Position numbers and translations under genes: made by a program
Assembly (NCBI GenBank): GCA_021234155.1
Contig: JAJEKV010000114.1
Location: 1,127,654 to 1,191,653, forward strand
Direction: 5' to 3'
Length of the DNA: 64,000 bases
From: Isoetes taiwanensis
Lineage: Eukaryota > Streptophyta > Lycopodiopsida > Isoetales > Isoetaceae
The notes under the pieces: model-generated
Seen by the model: the letters and a program-made list of their open reading frames with translations, nothing else
Told to the model about the DNA's origin: nothing
The model's database searches: none
In this document: piece by piece, positions 48,061 through 61,292 of the stretch
Position numbering within the stretch: position 1 is the first letter of the stretch
How the letters are laid out: each line of letters begins with the position of its first letter

Positions 48061-49085
48061 TGTATTTTCATACCATTGTTGGATTGGTAGCCATGAAACC
48101 ACTCATTCCATCATAGCAGTGTTCTAGGCACTCGCTTATTCAACAATGCCGAAATGAAAGGTCTCGTCTCTTTCTTTAGCTCCATGATTGGACATGACCC
48201 ACATCTTTGTTAATAAATGCTTGGAAATTAAACTAGTCTGAGTTTAGTGATTCCAAGGCATCCCACTTCAGTTTTTTATACATGTAATAGAGTAGTGTGT
48301 CCTTGTCTATTGCCTTCATATTTACTTTGATATTGTACTTTTTACCTTGGAAAGCATGATGTTGAAAGCACAAGATGACCTCTAGACAATGAACCCTTCT
48401 TCAACTTAGCATCTCAAAAGATCTCTCGAAATACGTAGAATAGAGTACATATAAAGACATAAGAGTATTTTAAATAAAAGAAGTTGACCAGAAGGATTCA
48501 TTTGTTTGATACAAATAGAATATTTGAAAAAGTTAATTTTTGGCAAGCTCTGTATCATGTTTTGACAATTTGTAGCTTTTCATATATTGTTTTTTACTTG
48601 CAGTTAAACATCTTGACTATAGTATGCATGCAAAAATACATAAAATTAAGCTAACAAAGTATTGCATTGGTAGATAGCAATGAAGTCTGTTGATGCACTT
48701 ATGTAATGCTCCGTATGAGAATACACATCATGCGAAATCAACTCATCTCTAGTTTATTCCACATGGCATAGTCAACCATTAGTTACTCAAAAGTTGAAGA
48801 TCTATTGAAATTAAAAAAATTGGAATTTTGCATAATGCTGTGGCCCTAGGTGCTTGCTACATGTAAGTCTCTCCTTTTTTAGCAATGCAACAATAGAAGT
48901 AGCACCAAGATAGTAGCTTTCTTTCATTCAATTAACCTTGTTGAATAAGCAAAAGATTAAAGGTGTTATGTTGTTGTCATAAGGCATGATACTTCTTAGT
49001 AAAAACTAGTGGATTCTAATAAGGCTTTTCAAGATGCAATTTAAAGCAAGGGTCCAAGTCATATGTCTTTATAAATTAGAAAATG
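48061..49085. other. No gene recognised (upstream of ARF fragment)
   Basis: I looked on the minus strand for B3 or auxin-response-domain exons (for example a WDE, RWPNS or GMRFKM block) and found none. Confidence 0.4.
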
Positions 49086-49089
49086 TCTC

Positions 49090-49205
49090 AAACACCCTTC
49101 GGGGTGACGGTTTTTAATCCGGACATTAATATGTCTACCTCTCTCCTAGGTCCCATAGACCGATTGGTCTTCATGGACGATAAAATCATCCGATTCAATT
49201 CACTT
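49090..49205 (+). mobile_element. LINE 3' end (variable-tail family)
   Basis: CCTTCGGGGTGACGG, then TTTTTAATCC, TAGGTCCCATAGACCGATTG, GTCTTCATGGACGATAAAATC and a short (ATTCA) tail. This is the same ordered signature as at 22.3 and 53.3 kb. Only the last 110 bases or so are present. Confidence 0.65.
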
Positions 49206-49289
49206 ATAAATAGGCAATGGAGTCTACTTACAGAATGTCGACTATGGGACATTAAATGTCAATCCAATTTTAGTGAACCCATCTTATGA

Positions 49290-49575
49290 TCTATTGGATT
49301 GCCCCTTTCTATGTGGAAGAGGAAAAATAACAAGAGAAGTAGGCCTTTGTAAGTTATTCTTTCATGGGTGTACAATCTCCTATTAACAAGTGTAGGAAAT
49401 TGGCTAGAGGGGTGGTGGATTTTATCATGTTTTGGCATATCTTGTGTATTCGAAGATATGATGGTTGTGGTTTTGTCTTTTGCATATTTGCATATTCTAC
49501 AAACAAAAGGACACCTTAGTTGGACAAGGATTGGATTGTATTTAGGTTTGAGATCCAGTTGATCTTGGCCATCCA
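49290..49575. repeat. Dispersed repeat, copy 2
   Basis: The counterpart of 5050-5370, same orientation, with the anchor 'gatggttgtggttttgtctt'. Confidence 0.45.
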
Positions 49576-49599
49576 AACAAGGAATCTCGAGACCATGAA

Positions 49600-50459
49600 T
49601 ATCATGGTTAATATATATGCCCCAACATGAAAAGCATACAAAAAAAAAGTGCTAATGCACTATGGATTTCCCGTCGAAATTTACTTAACCATGGAATGAC
49701 ATTCAATCTACAATCCAGCAAGAAATTTGATGGAAGAGATGTAGCTCTCATACCAAGACCATGCTGCAATGCAGGGAATTTGTAGTAGATGGAATGCGAT
49801 CACAAATAATCTCATGTTTATGAGTAGTTCTAACTACATTAGTTGCATTCTGGTTTGAACAGAGCGGTGTACCATTCAATCATATATTCTTTAGAATAGA
49901 CCACACTATTAAAGCATTGATCACCTTAGACAAGAGTATTCAAGATCTACAAAAACCATCCTGATATAAAATCGGGGTAAAAGTCAATCCTAGATTCAAT
50001 TCATATTGATCCACACTTGTTGTGTCTAAAGCACCAATACCGTCGCAGGTATTTGAATTGATAAAATGTGGCACTATTTGAGGGATACTTGGTGTAGTTG
50101 CATTTGTACCTATTCCACTTTATAAGCCTCAATTTCTACAGAAATAGGTTCTAACTAGTTAGTCTGTAGAATCCACAGTAGAATATAGAATTGTTGGAGG
50201 AAACAAGAAAGAGTGTGCTAAGAAATAGATGTTTACATTGAAAAACAGAAGGAGATAGAAATTTTGTCGTCCATACTGAGCAACACAAATAATTAGAGTC
50301 AATCCTTTTCAAAAAACAGAGATTCCGACGCCTCAATCCCCATAAAACTTATTGTCTTGAAATATAAAATGGAAGAAAAAGTAAACAAAACAACATTTCT
50401 GTCATGGTTGGACCCCTATGTCGATCTATATGATGACATACAACAAAGATAAGCGCTTA
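49600..50459. other. No gene recognised
   Basis: AT-rich sequence without a supported frame. Confidence 0.35.
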
Positions 50460-53400
50460 AGCAAAGGTCATACTTTTGGAGACTTCAATGCGCCAAGACC
50501 GGGTAGAACAACCCATGAGATTTGATCCCTTGACCGATGATATATTGCGCTTAAGGCCCCGGGCAGAAGGAGCTTGGCCACGCATCGATGACAATCGTGT
50601 CACGCCATGGTCGACATTGCTTTTTGCTCTAAGATCTTTGACCGCAATCCTAGAATGGATCGCACAAAGGGTCTTCCACCCGCAAAGAGCACTTGTAGAC
50701 AGGAAAACCAGGGGGGTGGATCTAGTGTGGTGCCCGAGCGGGATATGCATGTCGCCAAACACTTTCGTGGGGAACGGCTAATAGGGATGAAGAGATCGAC
50801 TTCGTGATCACTTACCACTTTACATGAAGTTGGCTTGGCAGTTGTGCGAACCCCGGTGCAACAACTCCTCACATGCCTCACCAAGCGATTGGATTATGAA
50901 CATGCAGGGCTTATGTCCGTGATGCTTATAGATGACCCGCCAGAAATTTTGCAATATCCTACACTAGAGCAATGCATGTGCCAGATCTGGGCGTAGAGGT
51001 GCTTTGGGATAAGCCACCCATGGCCGGACCTCCCGTGAACACAACCTTCCCAATCGAATCAATCGCTTGATGCAGAGTGCAAGGAACACAAACGCTGGTC
51101 TGCCAAGTCACGAGGATATCGCTTTACGCCCACATGCGACAAGATCAAGTCCGCCACAAAGCTAAGAAAGCCGTGCACATTGCAAAAGATCAAAGGAAAT
51201 GTTTTACCTCCGAACATCACTCCCGTGACCTTCTCGAAGGGTTCTTAGAAAGCCAAGATGTTCTTACGTGAATATCACTCCCCAAAGGAGGTAATACTTG
51301 CAAATGTACCATAATGACCTCAAGGTGCACATGCAAGATACCCTTTGCAAGAAGGCCTGGCCGGAAATCACGATTCGACGGAACAAGGCTTATAGCGCCT
51401 TGCCAATGGGAAAGCCCCACCGATGGTATGCGTGCAATTGCTTAAGTGGCCGCCCATAATACCAAGGACGACCGCCTGTTCAACAAGGCATTACAGAAGG
51501 CTTCCCTGCCGCAGCGGACCAATAGTAGAGTTGTTTCCATCTATAAGGTGTGACCCACACACGCCTGTACCCAATTCACCAACAATCATGGTCGTTCGTT
51601 TGCAAAACTACTTGCCGGATTCTCGAAAGCAGCAGCAGTTGATTCGGGTCAAGGCAGAGGCGCCAGAGGTGCGGCCCCTCACCTGTGCAGATTCGCCCCG
51701 CGACTCAACCATTGACCACATCTTCACGCTTCGCTAACTTCGATTGAAGACAAAGCAGAACCGCCGATCTATATTGTTGCTTTGTGGATTTTGGCGGCGC
51801 TTGACATTGTGCCTTGGGAAAAACTATGGGCAAGATCAGCAAAGAAATGGGGTTCCCGTGAGATTTGCGCATGCAATGTAATGTGTTATATGAAAGATGC
51901 TCGGGTCGGTTGTTAAATACAAGCCAACCATTTGATAGTAGTATGGGGGTTCGCCGGTTCCCAGTGGACTCCCCAATATTGTTTGGGCTTTACATTGATC
52001 AATTGGACAATTGGCTTGTCGATAATGGGGTGATGGAGCTCACCTTCTATCGATCATCGACAGCTTAATATATGCTGATGATGTGGACCTCCTAGCTTAC
52101 ACACCAGCAGACATGCAAATGACATCTCGATGCCCCGGACACATTCTCGCCAAGCGACCGATATGCGGCGTCAACCCGCCAAGACTAAGGTGGTTTTCAT
52201 ATCATCTTCACGCCACCGAGGGTCCCTCCTTCGCCATCGAGGCCAAAATGTGGAAGTTGCATCCACATACAAATATTTGGGAGTGGAGTTTCATTCTACT
52301 ATGCACTGGACACATCCATACGGCCACGAAGTGACGGCAGTCGAAGGCCCTATATGCAATGCAAAACAATAGTCATAAAGCTGAGTTGTATGATTGGGCC
52401 CATCACCACACCTGCTCAAGGTCTTAGTGGAGCATGTCCTTTTATACTGGGTGGAAGTATAAAACCCAAAGAGTATCATTTGCTACTTGGAATGACTTGG
52501 AGCAGTCCAAAAGCCTTCTTAGTATGAGCACTAGGGGTGAAGTCCACAGCCCATATCAAATTCTACCTAGAGAGACGATTCTTGCCTCTTCGTGAGGGCC
52601 CCCTTGATCGCCACATTGTCCATTTTCAGAAGGTGGTCAATATGGACGATGCTCGCCTCCCTAAACTAGCTTATATCATGGTAATGGGGCCGCAATGCCT
52701 CAAGGCCTCATTGAGAGAAAAGAGAGCTCAATGGTTGGCTAGATGGAATGTGCGTGAGCACGTGCATACATGTGCAAACAGAGGCGATCGCCATAGCTTG
52801 AGGCAATATCTTGACGCTTGCTTCCTCAAAGAAGCTTTGGGATGCCAATGCCCTGAACATGTCAAGACAAAGACACTACCAAATTTACATAAAGCCCACA
52901 TTGAACGGGCCCGCGCAGGCTACCTCGCACTCCACTTGCCCATGAAAAGGCGCCCGCACTCATTGCCTCCATTCGCATGGGGGCACATCATCTTCGAATT
53001 GAGACAGCGTGATGGATTGGTGAGCCACGCCAGATATAGGCTCACACGATGCCAAATGGGAGTAGCATCCGATCAAATTGATGCGCTTATGCCGAAGTTG
53101 GTCGCCCGCCACCGTTACATGTCACATTGAGCACAAAGATCCCAGATGCGGGTGCCGGGATCATACCTTCAAGAGGTTATGGACATGCGAGATCAGCTAT
53201 GTCCCTGGGCACACACTTGACATGTATATATACATTGATGTATACTTGTATAGTCTCGACAAAGATTCTTATTACTACCACGGTTTTTCCTCGAAAACCC
53301 TTCTCGGGGTTTTTAACCCGACAAGAATAAGTTTGTTCGGCCTTTATGGGTCCCATAGTCCCATTGGCCTCAATTGGATCTATAAAAATCATTCTCATTC

Positions 53401-53464
53401 TCATTCTCATTCTCATTCTCATTCTCATTCTCATTCTCATTCTCATTCTCATTCTCATTCTCAT
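50460..53464 (+). mobile_element. LINE, degenerate, with hexanucleotide tail (variable-tail family)
   Basis: Plus strand: an endonuclease remnant (GDFNAPRPGRTT, 50478; EIDFVIT, about 50790), then RT pieces (PILFGLYIDQLDNWLVD, 51970-52020; YADD at 52071-52082; VDLLAYTPADMQ; KTKVVFISSS; YKYLGVEFHS at 52270), and an open C-terminal frame of 197 codons (52537-53130). The C-terminal frame reads KSTAHIKFYLERRFLPLREG, PQCLKASLREKRAQWLARWN and YRLTRCQMGVASDQIDALMP. The 3' end has TCTCGGGGTTTTTAACCCGA and GGGTCCCATAGTCCCATTGG, followed by about 12 CATTCT units (53390-53464). RT and endonuclease frames are broken. Confidence 0.8.
53390..53464. repeat. (CATTCT)n tail of the LINE
   Basis: About 12 perfect hexanucleotide units directly after the LINE 3' signature, where the other copies carry (ATTCT)n pentanucleotides. 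Confidence 0.9.
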
Positions 53465-53519
53465 GATATAGGCTTGCTCTAGTTATTCTAGATTTGCCAC
53501 AGACGAAGTTGTGTAAGAC

Positions 53520-55134
53520 TTGTGATACATTGTGTTGGCCGGAGGCCATGATCCTGATATGATCCAGGAGCTAAAGGCGGACGTGTGCAGCTATGATGGA
53601 GGCGCCTTTTCTTACTTTCAGCCTCATGCCATGGATCAAGCTATTGCTGCCTTTTTTTATCCTGACCAATAGCATGGTGGCCATGGCTTCTAACACTCTC
53701 TTTTAACGCGCATCCGCATGTGGCTGTAGGACGGCGCTCTGCTCACTCACATAAAGCTAAGAAGATTTCGACTGAGCCATTCAATGCATAGAGATTTTTA
53801 ATAATTAGCGTAGTTGCCAACCCACATCTCCCTAGTTTACCCTTTGGACAACCCTTCAATGGCTAATAAGATTTAGTGCTGCAACCATAGAGATATTAAC
53901 TAAAACCCACATACTCCATCCCCTCCCCACCCCCTCCCCCCAAAAAAAGTTGTCTTAATGCATATTTGTAGGGGATGCCCACCAAGGGTAGACCATTGGA
54001 CATACTGAACAAGTACTTAAGAGTTCAATGTACGCAATGTACAAAAAACAACAAAAATGTTGCATGCCTATACAGACCACAAATAGAGTATTATCGCCTA
54101 ACCATCGAAGAATACGCACGATCCCCTACCACCCCACCCCCCGGGGGCCCAAAAAGGGGGTTATATGCGTTGGTCCTAGGGTGTTGGCATTGTTCTGTCA
54201 TAGGCCCCCCTAACCATGTATAATACATCCCCAAATTATAGGCAAACATGTTTACGCATTATTCGATCTATAAGTCCCTCTCATTATGATATATATATAA
54301 ACATGTACACTATATTCTTTCTTATTTTGGAATGGCTTTGGTTGTCGTGCCATGGAATGCCACATGCGACATTCCCTTTCAGTCTGCGTTCCCCCTGCGT
54401 GATATTGGTTGCCACCATTCAATGCAAATTTGAACTGTCTGAGACAAGTGAATGGAAGATACTCTGATGCAGCTTTTCCTTTTCCTACGAATTTCTCACT
54501 TCCATCTTGGCGCCTCAGTTGGGCAAATACCTCCTCTAAAATCTCAGTTTGGTTTTACCCAAATTCAATTTCGGTCTTTGCCATCAATCCATTTTTTGTT
54601 GTCTGGATTTTTTCTCTCATAAACTCATGCAAGCTGGTTGCACATGCTTTTCTCTCAGGTTGCACATTAGCTTTCTTTCACGGGACGGCTTTCGTTATAT
54701 ACCTTCCCTTCCCCTTCCAAAGTTTTTATTTCTATCTATGAATGCAAAATATTTTATGAGTAAACTTTTCTGGAAATACCTTTTTTCTTTGTTGCTTTAA
54801 ACAGCTTTATATTGGGTTGATGTGTGATTTCTTTTTGATAATATAATAACGTAAGGTATCTGAATGGTGCTTCCAATGCACTTTTTATCTGATATTTTTT
54901 TAAGCAAATTTGATGTCCTTCTCAGGTTGGCCAAAGTCTACATGCTTTGGTGGCAGTTAGACTCTTGAATTAGCACTATGGGCTCCTCATCTATAAGTGC
55001 CAGGCAAGCATCCTATTTTTTAAAATGTTACAATTCTCATGAATTGAACTCTAGTTTGAATCACGTACTAAGTATTAAGCCATAGATAAGTTTTTATTAG
55101 ATTATTAAAATATTATTCCATGGCTATCCATCCA
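53520..55134. other. No gene recognised
   Basis: Contains C-rich and G-rich tracts (53925-53945, 54130-54160). The open frames at 54409-54800 (plus) are Phe-rich and have no recognisable domain. Confidence 0.4.
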
Positions 55135-55148
55135 AGATTATGACAAAT

Positions 55149-58100
55149 CCTTCCATCCTTCCAAATGCGCATAGATCCAACCTTCTACAAAATGCTATCT
55201 CGGATCACAATCCACAGGTCATATCTACCCAGATTTGCCAGATTAGAACCTCTAAAACAGTATTCAAACTCAACACTAGATATCTGAAAGATCCAGAATT
55301 TGTGGAGGCTTGTAAAAGCATATGGCAATCCACTTTCTGAACGGGCTCGAGGGATGGAAACCATGATAACGCCCCGGGTAATATAAAAAATTATGCCAAA
55401 AGTTGGGGTAGAGCTAAAGTGCAAAGGAGAGGGAGAGTTGATAGCCTTTACAATCAGCTCCACTCACTTAGAGCATTGGGCCCAATGATGGGATAGAGGA
55501 GAAGGGAATAATAGAACGTATAAAGGCACTAGAGGAAGTCAAGATAATGGAGAACAGATGCAAAGCAGATTGACTTGGCTAAATGAAGGTGATAAATGCA
55601 CCAAGTTCTTCTTTAAGTCAGCTAAAGAAAAGAAGAGGTCGCCTACTCTATCAACCATTGCACTAGGGCTTACTTGCTCGACCCTCAAATCCCCTGTGGG
55701 ATCTAAAAGGTACTTACATAATCATTTCCAAGGTTTTTGGGGAACATAACTTACCATTCCAAGATACATACGAAGAGTTAGTGATCTCAAAAAGTTTCAC
55801 CTATAATGAGCTCTAGCCAAAAAAGATATTCCGAGTCTCTCTCTCTATGAAGGATCTTGAAAAAGCCACCCTCTTATTGGCTAAGAATAAATGTCCTGGT
55901 ATGGATGGAATTCCCATCGAATTCTACCAATACAATTGGGAATGGATTAAAATGATATCTTTTCTCGCATATATACGCACTTCTTGCAAGCTGAAAATTT
56001 AAATCCAAGATTGAATACAGGCTGCATTGCCTTGGTACCTAAGTGCAAGGAGCCAAGCACAATTAACGATTGGAGGCCTATCACACTCCTATCTACATTT
56101 TACAAAATCATAGCCAAGGCTATGGCAGAGATGATCAAACCAATTTTAGCGGAAGGTATCTCACAAGCCCAATCTGGCTTCTTACCGGGTAGGAGTATTC
56201 TGAGCAATGTGGCAGCAGCTTTTGAAGGGTTGCACTGGGCCAGAAAAACAGGACAAAAAGTAGCCTATCTAAAGCTAGATTTCACCAAGGCATATGACAA
56301 AGATTAGATGGAGTTTTCTCAGATAAAATGATGCTCAAGCCGGGTTATGGGGATATTTTTACGTAAGGGGTAATGAAACTATTGAGATCAGCTCGAGCCT
56401 CACCCTTTATTTCAAGGTGAATCATCTCCTATATTTGAGATTAAGAGGGGCATCGTGCAAGGCTGTCCCCTTGCTCCCTTCCTCTTCAATATAGCAAATA
56501 GGCTCTCTCACAGCTTATTCCTGCAAGCATCCGCAGACGGTCGGTCTCATTCAGGGACTAGAAATGTGGGACGGTTCTCAACAAATCAGAACCAAGATGC
56601 GACGCGACTCATTTTTGTTTATCGAAAAAAACAATATGTCATGTGCAGATTAACCACCGCCACCTTCTCAATAGCTTCGGGTTGCCTCATAAATTGGAAA
56701 AATGCTCAAAAGGGGTTTCCTTTGGAGAACAGCATCCCATATGTTTGGAAAGCTTATCCCCGAGGGTGAACACTCCAACTTGTTAGGAATCCCAAAGGAC
56801 ATTAACATCACTAGTGCAATCTAATATGGGATGAAATGCTACTAGGCCTACATAAACACCTAAATTGGTGGAAGGTAGCAGTTATCCCTGCGGTGGAGGA
56901 TTACTGTGGGCAAAACATGTGCTAAGTAATACTTACGTGATACATATCATCAATTCTACTTGTGTCTCAGGGAGAAGGTGCGGAGTTAGAAGGGCTGATT
57001 CAAACTTTGTCCTGGGAGGTAATGAAGAAGGTGCAACGATCAAAATTGCTTGGTGGAAGTGCAAGAGGGATAAAACGTAAGGGGAATTGGTATGTTTGAC
57101 ATAGTCTTACAGAGCAAAGTATTAATAGCCAAATTCATATGGATCATTCTTCTCGGAAAGGGTGAAGTCTCCAGTTTTGCATCTCATCAACCAAGCTCTA
57201 TTATATTCTTGTAAGCATAGTAAGCCTTCCGTCAAGGTCTCGCCTCCATGGTCTCTCTTCTTTGATCTCAAGCCATGTAAAGAAGCCTTCCCCTTCCCTC
57301 GGGGGTCTTATTTCGCTTGGAATGCCATAAAGAAACTATTCACGCTTGATATCAAGAAATTTAAAGCGAGTCCTCCCTCCATGGTGGGTACCAAAGTGGA
57401 ATTGCACAATAAACAAGGCCCATTAGGTATAGTGGCCGACGCGAGGATTGTGAAGAGATGGAAAACTGTGGTATACATTCTTGTGCTCGGTATATGGGAG
57501 AGCACCGCCGCTTGGGAAGCATTTCAAGCCCTGCTTTTGGTTTAAAGGAGGCGCATAAGATAATTTGGGAATGTGTGGCTTCCGCATCCCCAAACACAAT
57601 AAATAGAGGAGATCAAAGTCCATGGGTCGTACATCCTTCGATATATAGCCTAACAAGTTTGTGAAGTCATGCTACAAAGAGTTTGAAGACTAAGGGATTT
57701 GTTCCAAAGATTCTCCCAAGTGGGAGCTAGTGATCACTGAGGACATCCTTAAAAACATCCGGAGAAACGCTATTGAAATTCCTCCCTCCACCTAATCAAC
57801 GCTTTCTTTGGCAAGTGATCCACAGGGTCCCAAGGGTCAACCATCTAGTCTCCAAATGGGACAATAACATGAGCCCACTTTGCCCTATGTGTGAAGAGGA
57901 AGAAGAATCTATAGAACATTGTCCGGTGGAATGTGGGATGCCGCAAGAAGTATGGGCCCGAGTCCGATAGGTTCAATACCCCTAGGAACCAAAGAATTGC
58001 CGCTAGGAATTCTCCCTCCGTAATGGTGTCCCAAGAAGAAGATTTCTTTTCACATAGCCGTGGCCCTGGACGATCCGATCAATATGGAAAAGGAGGAATG

Positions 58101-58393
58101 CCCGAAGTCTTCGCCGAGAATCGAGGTATTCATATCATCAACTCAGCCTACTTCACTGGTACTTGAAAGACTTAAAAAATTTAGGCTAGCTTTTAAATGT
58201 GAAGAAGAGGTAAAGGAAGAAATATGGGGCACCTATTTTAATCTGGTCTAGGTCGGGAAAGAGAATAGTACAAGCTGGAGCTACGTAGCTACCCCCATCT
58301 CATATTCGTGGATGGGTGCACCTCTGCCATGTGGCTTTGTATCATTCTCTCTAAGTAAATAAAATCTTTTTTATCCCTCAAAAAAAAAAAAAG
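55149..58393 (+). mobile_element. 5'-truncated L1 with 14-bp target-site duplication
   Basis: Flanked by AGATTATGACAAAT at 55135-55148 and 58394-58407. It begins at the end of the endonuclease (AISDHNPQ) and continues with KTVFKLNTRYLKDPEFVEAC, RLTWLNEGDKCTKFFFKSAK, NKCPGMDGIPIEFYQ, CIALVPKCKEPSTINDWRPI, LPGRSILSNVAAAFEGLHWA, AYLKLDFTKAYD and GCPLAPFLFNIA. Then come the post-RT LGLHKHLNWWK and the zf-RVT region (RFLWQVIHRVPRVNHLVSKW, CPMCEEEEESIEHC). Poly(A) at 58380-58392. The (Y/F)ADD region is lost in shifts near 56560-56640 and stops are frequent, so it is dead, yet the duplication is still perfect. Confidence 0.9.
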
Positions 58394-58901
58394 AGATTAT
58401 GACAAATGAATCCACATTCTGAATTGTGCTTTGGCATTACAAGAAAAACTAATGATGTGGAATGACATCCATATCTTCTAACATAGATTTTTGTTATTTT
58501 CAAGGTATTGTAGTCCAATGTAGTTGAAAATTATTGAAGGAGAAATTGAGAACTTGCACCTTGCAGCTTGCAGCCACTAATTGTGAATCATTGAAAGAGT
58601 GCATATTGCATACTAGAAGAAATTTGGATGCTCTAATGTTGGAATATTTTAAGTGGTATCCGTGCCCTCCATGATGTTATTTTGTTGCCGGGCATTTTAG
58701 TTATCCATTGCATGTTCATTGCGTATCATGTATTCATGTTTAAATATGAACATCGGTCCAACCATTCAATTTACTTATTATCTGCTTCCTATGTTCAGTT
58801 TAAATTCTATTCTCTCGCTGCAATGGGTATATTAGCGTCTTATGAACGCCAGTGTCATAAAAGTGTTGTAGATTACTCACACCTAATTTTGGAGCACTTG
58901 G

Positions 58902-59063
58902 AGGCGCCTCACATGTAAATTTTTAGGCATTCACATGAACTAAATCTGAGACGACCGGTTTGACGTCTGAGTCGTTCGTCCCCGAACTGCTGGAGCAGTT
59001 CACACCTGAGCGTCTCCAACGGCTTGACGTCCGGCAAGTTTTGCCGCTGACATGTGAGGCGTC
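58902..59063. repeat. GC-rich segment with short terminal inverted repeats
   Basis: GGCGCCTCACATGT at the left and ACATGTGAGGCGTCC at the right frame about 160 bp of unusually GC-rich DNA. It contains a perfect small hairpin (GAACTGCT-GG-AGCAGTTC near 58985) and two GACGTC-type sites. It may be a miniature inverted-repeat element. No clear target-site duplication. Confidence 0.45.
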
Positions 59064-59069
59064 CCTTAG

Positions 59070-61290
59070 TGGTGATCACAAATAAACAACTTGCTGCCAC
59101 AAATTTCAAAGCATAAGAAAGTTGCATTGAATTTCCAATTTAAATTACGTAGCATTGTTTAAATGATGATGTTTACATAAATGCCGCTCATTTTATTTGG
59201 AAATACCAACTTCCATTTATATGTGTTATCTATTTTGCATAACTAAAAATAACAATCAAAAGCTTTCCATGTGCTCTAATATGACAAAAAATTGCTAAAC
59301 CTCGATGATGAATTTTTGTAGATGTCGATAGCTAATTGAGCATGGAAATTGAATAAGGCTCTCCATCTGCATGTTTAATATATGTTGATTGGTTGAAAAA
59401 GAGGCTAAGTGTCTCTAGAGGAACATGCCCAAGCTTGCCAAGTTTTGTACTCATGTGACACTCCCAAGCTTCGAAATATACTTTTGTTATAAGTTTAGCT
59501 ACTTTTCTACTCATTCAAGTAAGATTCCCGTGAATAATTTACGAATTATTATTACACATGAAATGTACATATTCCTTGAATGTCTATCTCTATATTTGGT
59601 AAAAACGTTATGGGACACATGGATTTTGGGGTTTAGGATTTAGGTTCAAATAAAATAATAGTCGGCACTGATTTAGGGTTCAGGATTAGGGTTAAAAGGT
59701 TTAAAATTTTAGGTTTACTTAGGGGTTTCTTCAAGTTTTGGATTTTAAGGGTTCGGGGTTTATGTAGTTTACGTTTCACATGGTATGATTTATCACCAAC
59801 ACACTTGCCCGATCATTAATTATTTCGCGAATCATTTAATACCACCATTTCACACAAAATTGATAATATAAGAAAATAGTAATAGATGACATCAACATGC
59901 ATCAAAGTTTGTTACCTTGGATAATGTGTTGCGAAAAACCTTTCAGAGTCCTCATGAAACAGTGTACTTGCATTGTCTAATGAACTATTTAGTACAATGG
60001 TTTTAGGATTTGTGTGTTTAGATGGGATATTCTGGTTACGTATGAAGTAAATTTACATATATTTAAAGATATTACCAATTACAAAGAGCTGACTTGCCAA
60101 GTTCTACTTCTCAATTAAATAAATATCTGACTTGCCTGATCTTTCTAAACCATATCTTAACACGACACTTTGTTATGTATAAAGATGGATTACACTTACA
60201 ACCTACAAACTCTGATACATTAACCATTCCACATGTCCATGACTAGTGCCCGGCATCGGCACACGTTTCTAGTGTCTGTATCAAATGATACACCATTTAC
60301 TCTACATAGACAGCTAAGCCATCATATATCCAGAGCACAGTATGAACCTCTTGTTATGGACTCTCATGACCAACTCATGTAAGGAACCATGTTGAAACAT
60401 GTGAGGCTTCATATATGTGTCATGACAATTTGGATGGGCATGTGTCAATTCATGTGTGATGTGTATGCACGAATTAAGTGAATGACACCGACATGACGGA
60501 CTCATACCTATAACATGCAACCATAAAGATCACACAATCCTTAAGAAACCTGCTCCTTTCTTTGCATAAAGATTTTTGGACGACAATATTTGTGAAGATT
60601 TAGAATGCCAAAAAAATCTACCCAAAAGCATTAAAAATATAAAAAGTTTTTTTGGAAGGGAAACCAAATGTAAAAAAGATGGCTAGATAGAATAATAACT
60701 CTTTCTTAATGTAGTTGTGCGTGTTGCTCTAGGACATGCAAAACATCCATGAAATGCAAACAATGTTTTATTATCAATTAGATATTCCCCAAGTGTATTA
60801 GCTACATGTTAATATTTTTAGTTATATCATTCCTCCTTTACAACACCGTGGTTTTAAAGATGCATGTCTAAACGCTGAGAGAAATGGAGCATCCTTTAAA
60901 TTGGTCAAATTAAATTGGTCAAATGCTTGCAGTCCAGCGTTGGGCAGGTTTAAAAGTACAGGAAAATTAGGATGATATACCAGATAAAAAAAAAACATGA
61001 AATAGCGGAATACTTATAGGGTTTCCTCATAGACTTTACTTTTAGGACATCTTTTGTTTCCTGTCAATTTTGGCAAACGTTAATTCCATTGCATTCGGGT
61101 GAAATAGAAAATGGCATGCACAAAATAATAAACATTAGACCAATCCCCTTTGCGAAGGGCACGCAATTTTGCTTTTATAAGGAAAAAAATCAACGTGTAC
61201 AAGTCAAGTCAAGTGTGTGATAACTTTGTACAGCTTCAATGATTGACTAACAAGTCTGTAAGAATTATGGAAAAAATGTCAATCGTCTAC
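59070..61290. other. No gene recognised
   Basis: AT-rich intergenic sequence. Around 59625-59760 there are several degenerate telomere-like units (TTTAGGG, TTAGGG, TTTAGGA), too imperfect to be a true telomere remnant. Confidence 0.4.
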
Positions 61291-61292
61291 AA

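Noticed and set aside
48061-50400. B3 domain exons for the ARF
   Set aside because: Searched by eye on the minus strand; no B3 or auxin-response motif found.
53390-53464. Possible CRISPR-like array
   Set aside because: Perfect 6-bp units with no spacers, in a plant genome; it is a microsatellite tail.
53177-53482. Met-Arg and His-Ser repeat proteins
   Set aside because: Translations of the (CATTCT)n LINE tail.
59625-59760. Interstitial telomere
   Set aside because: TTTAGGG-like units are scattered and degenerate, with no tandem run.
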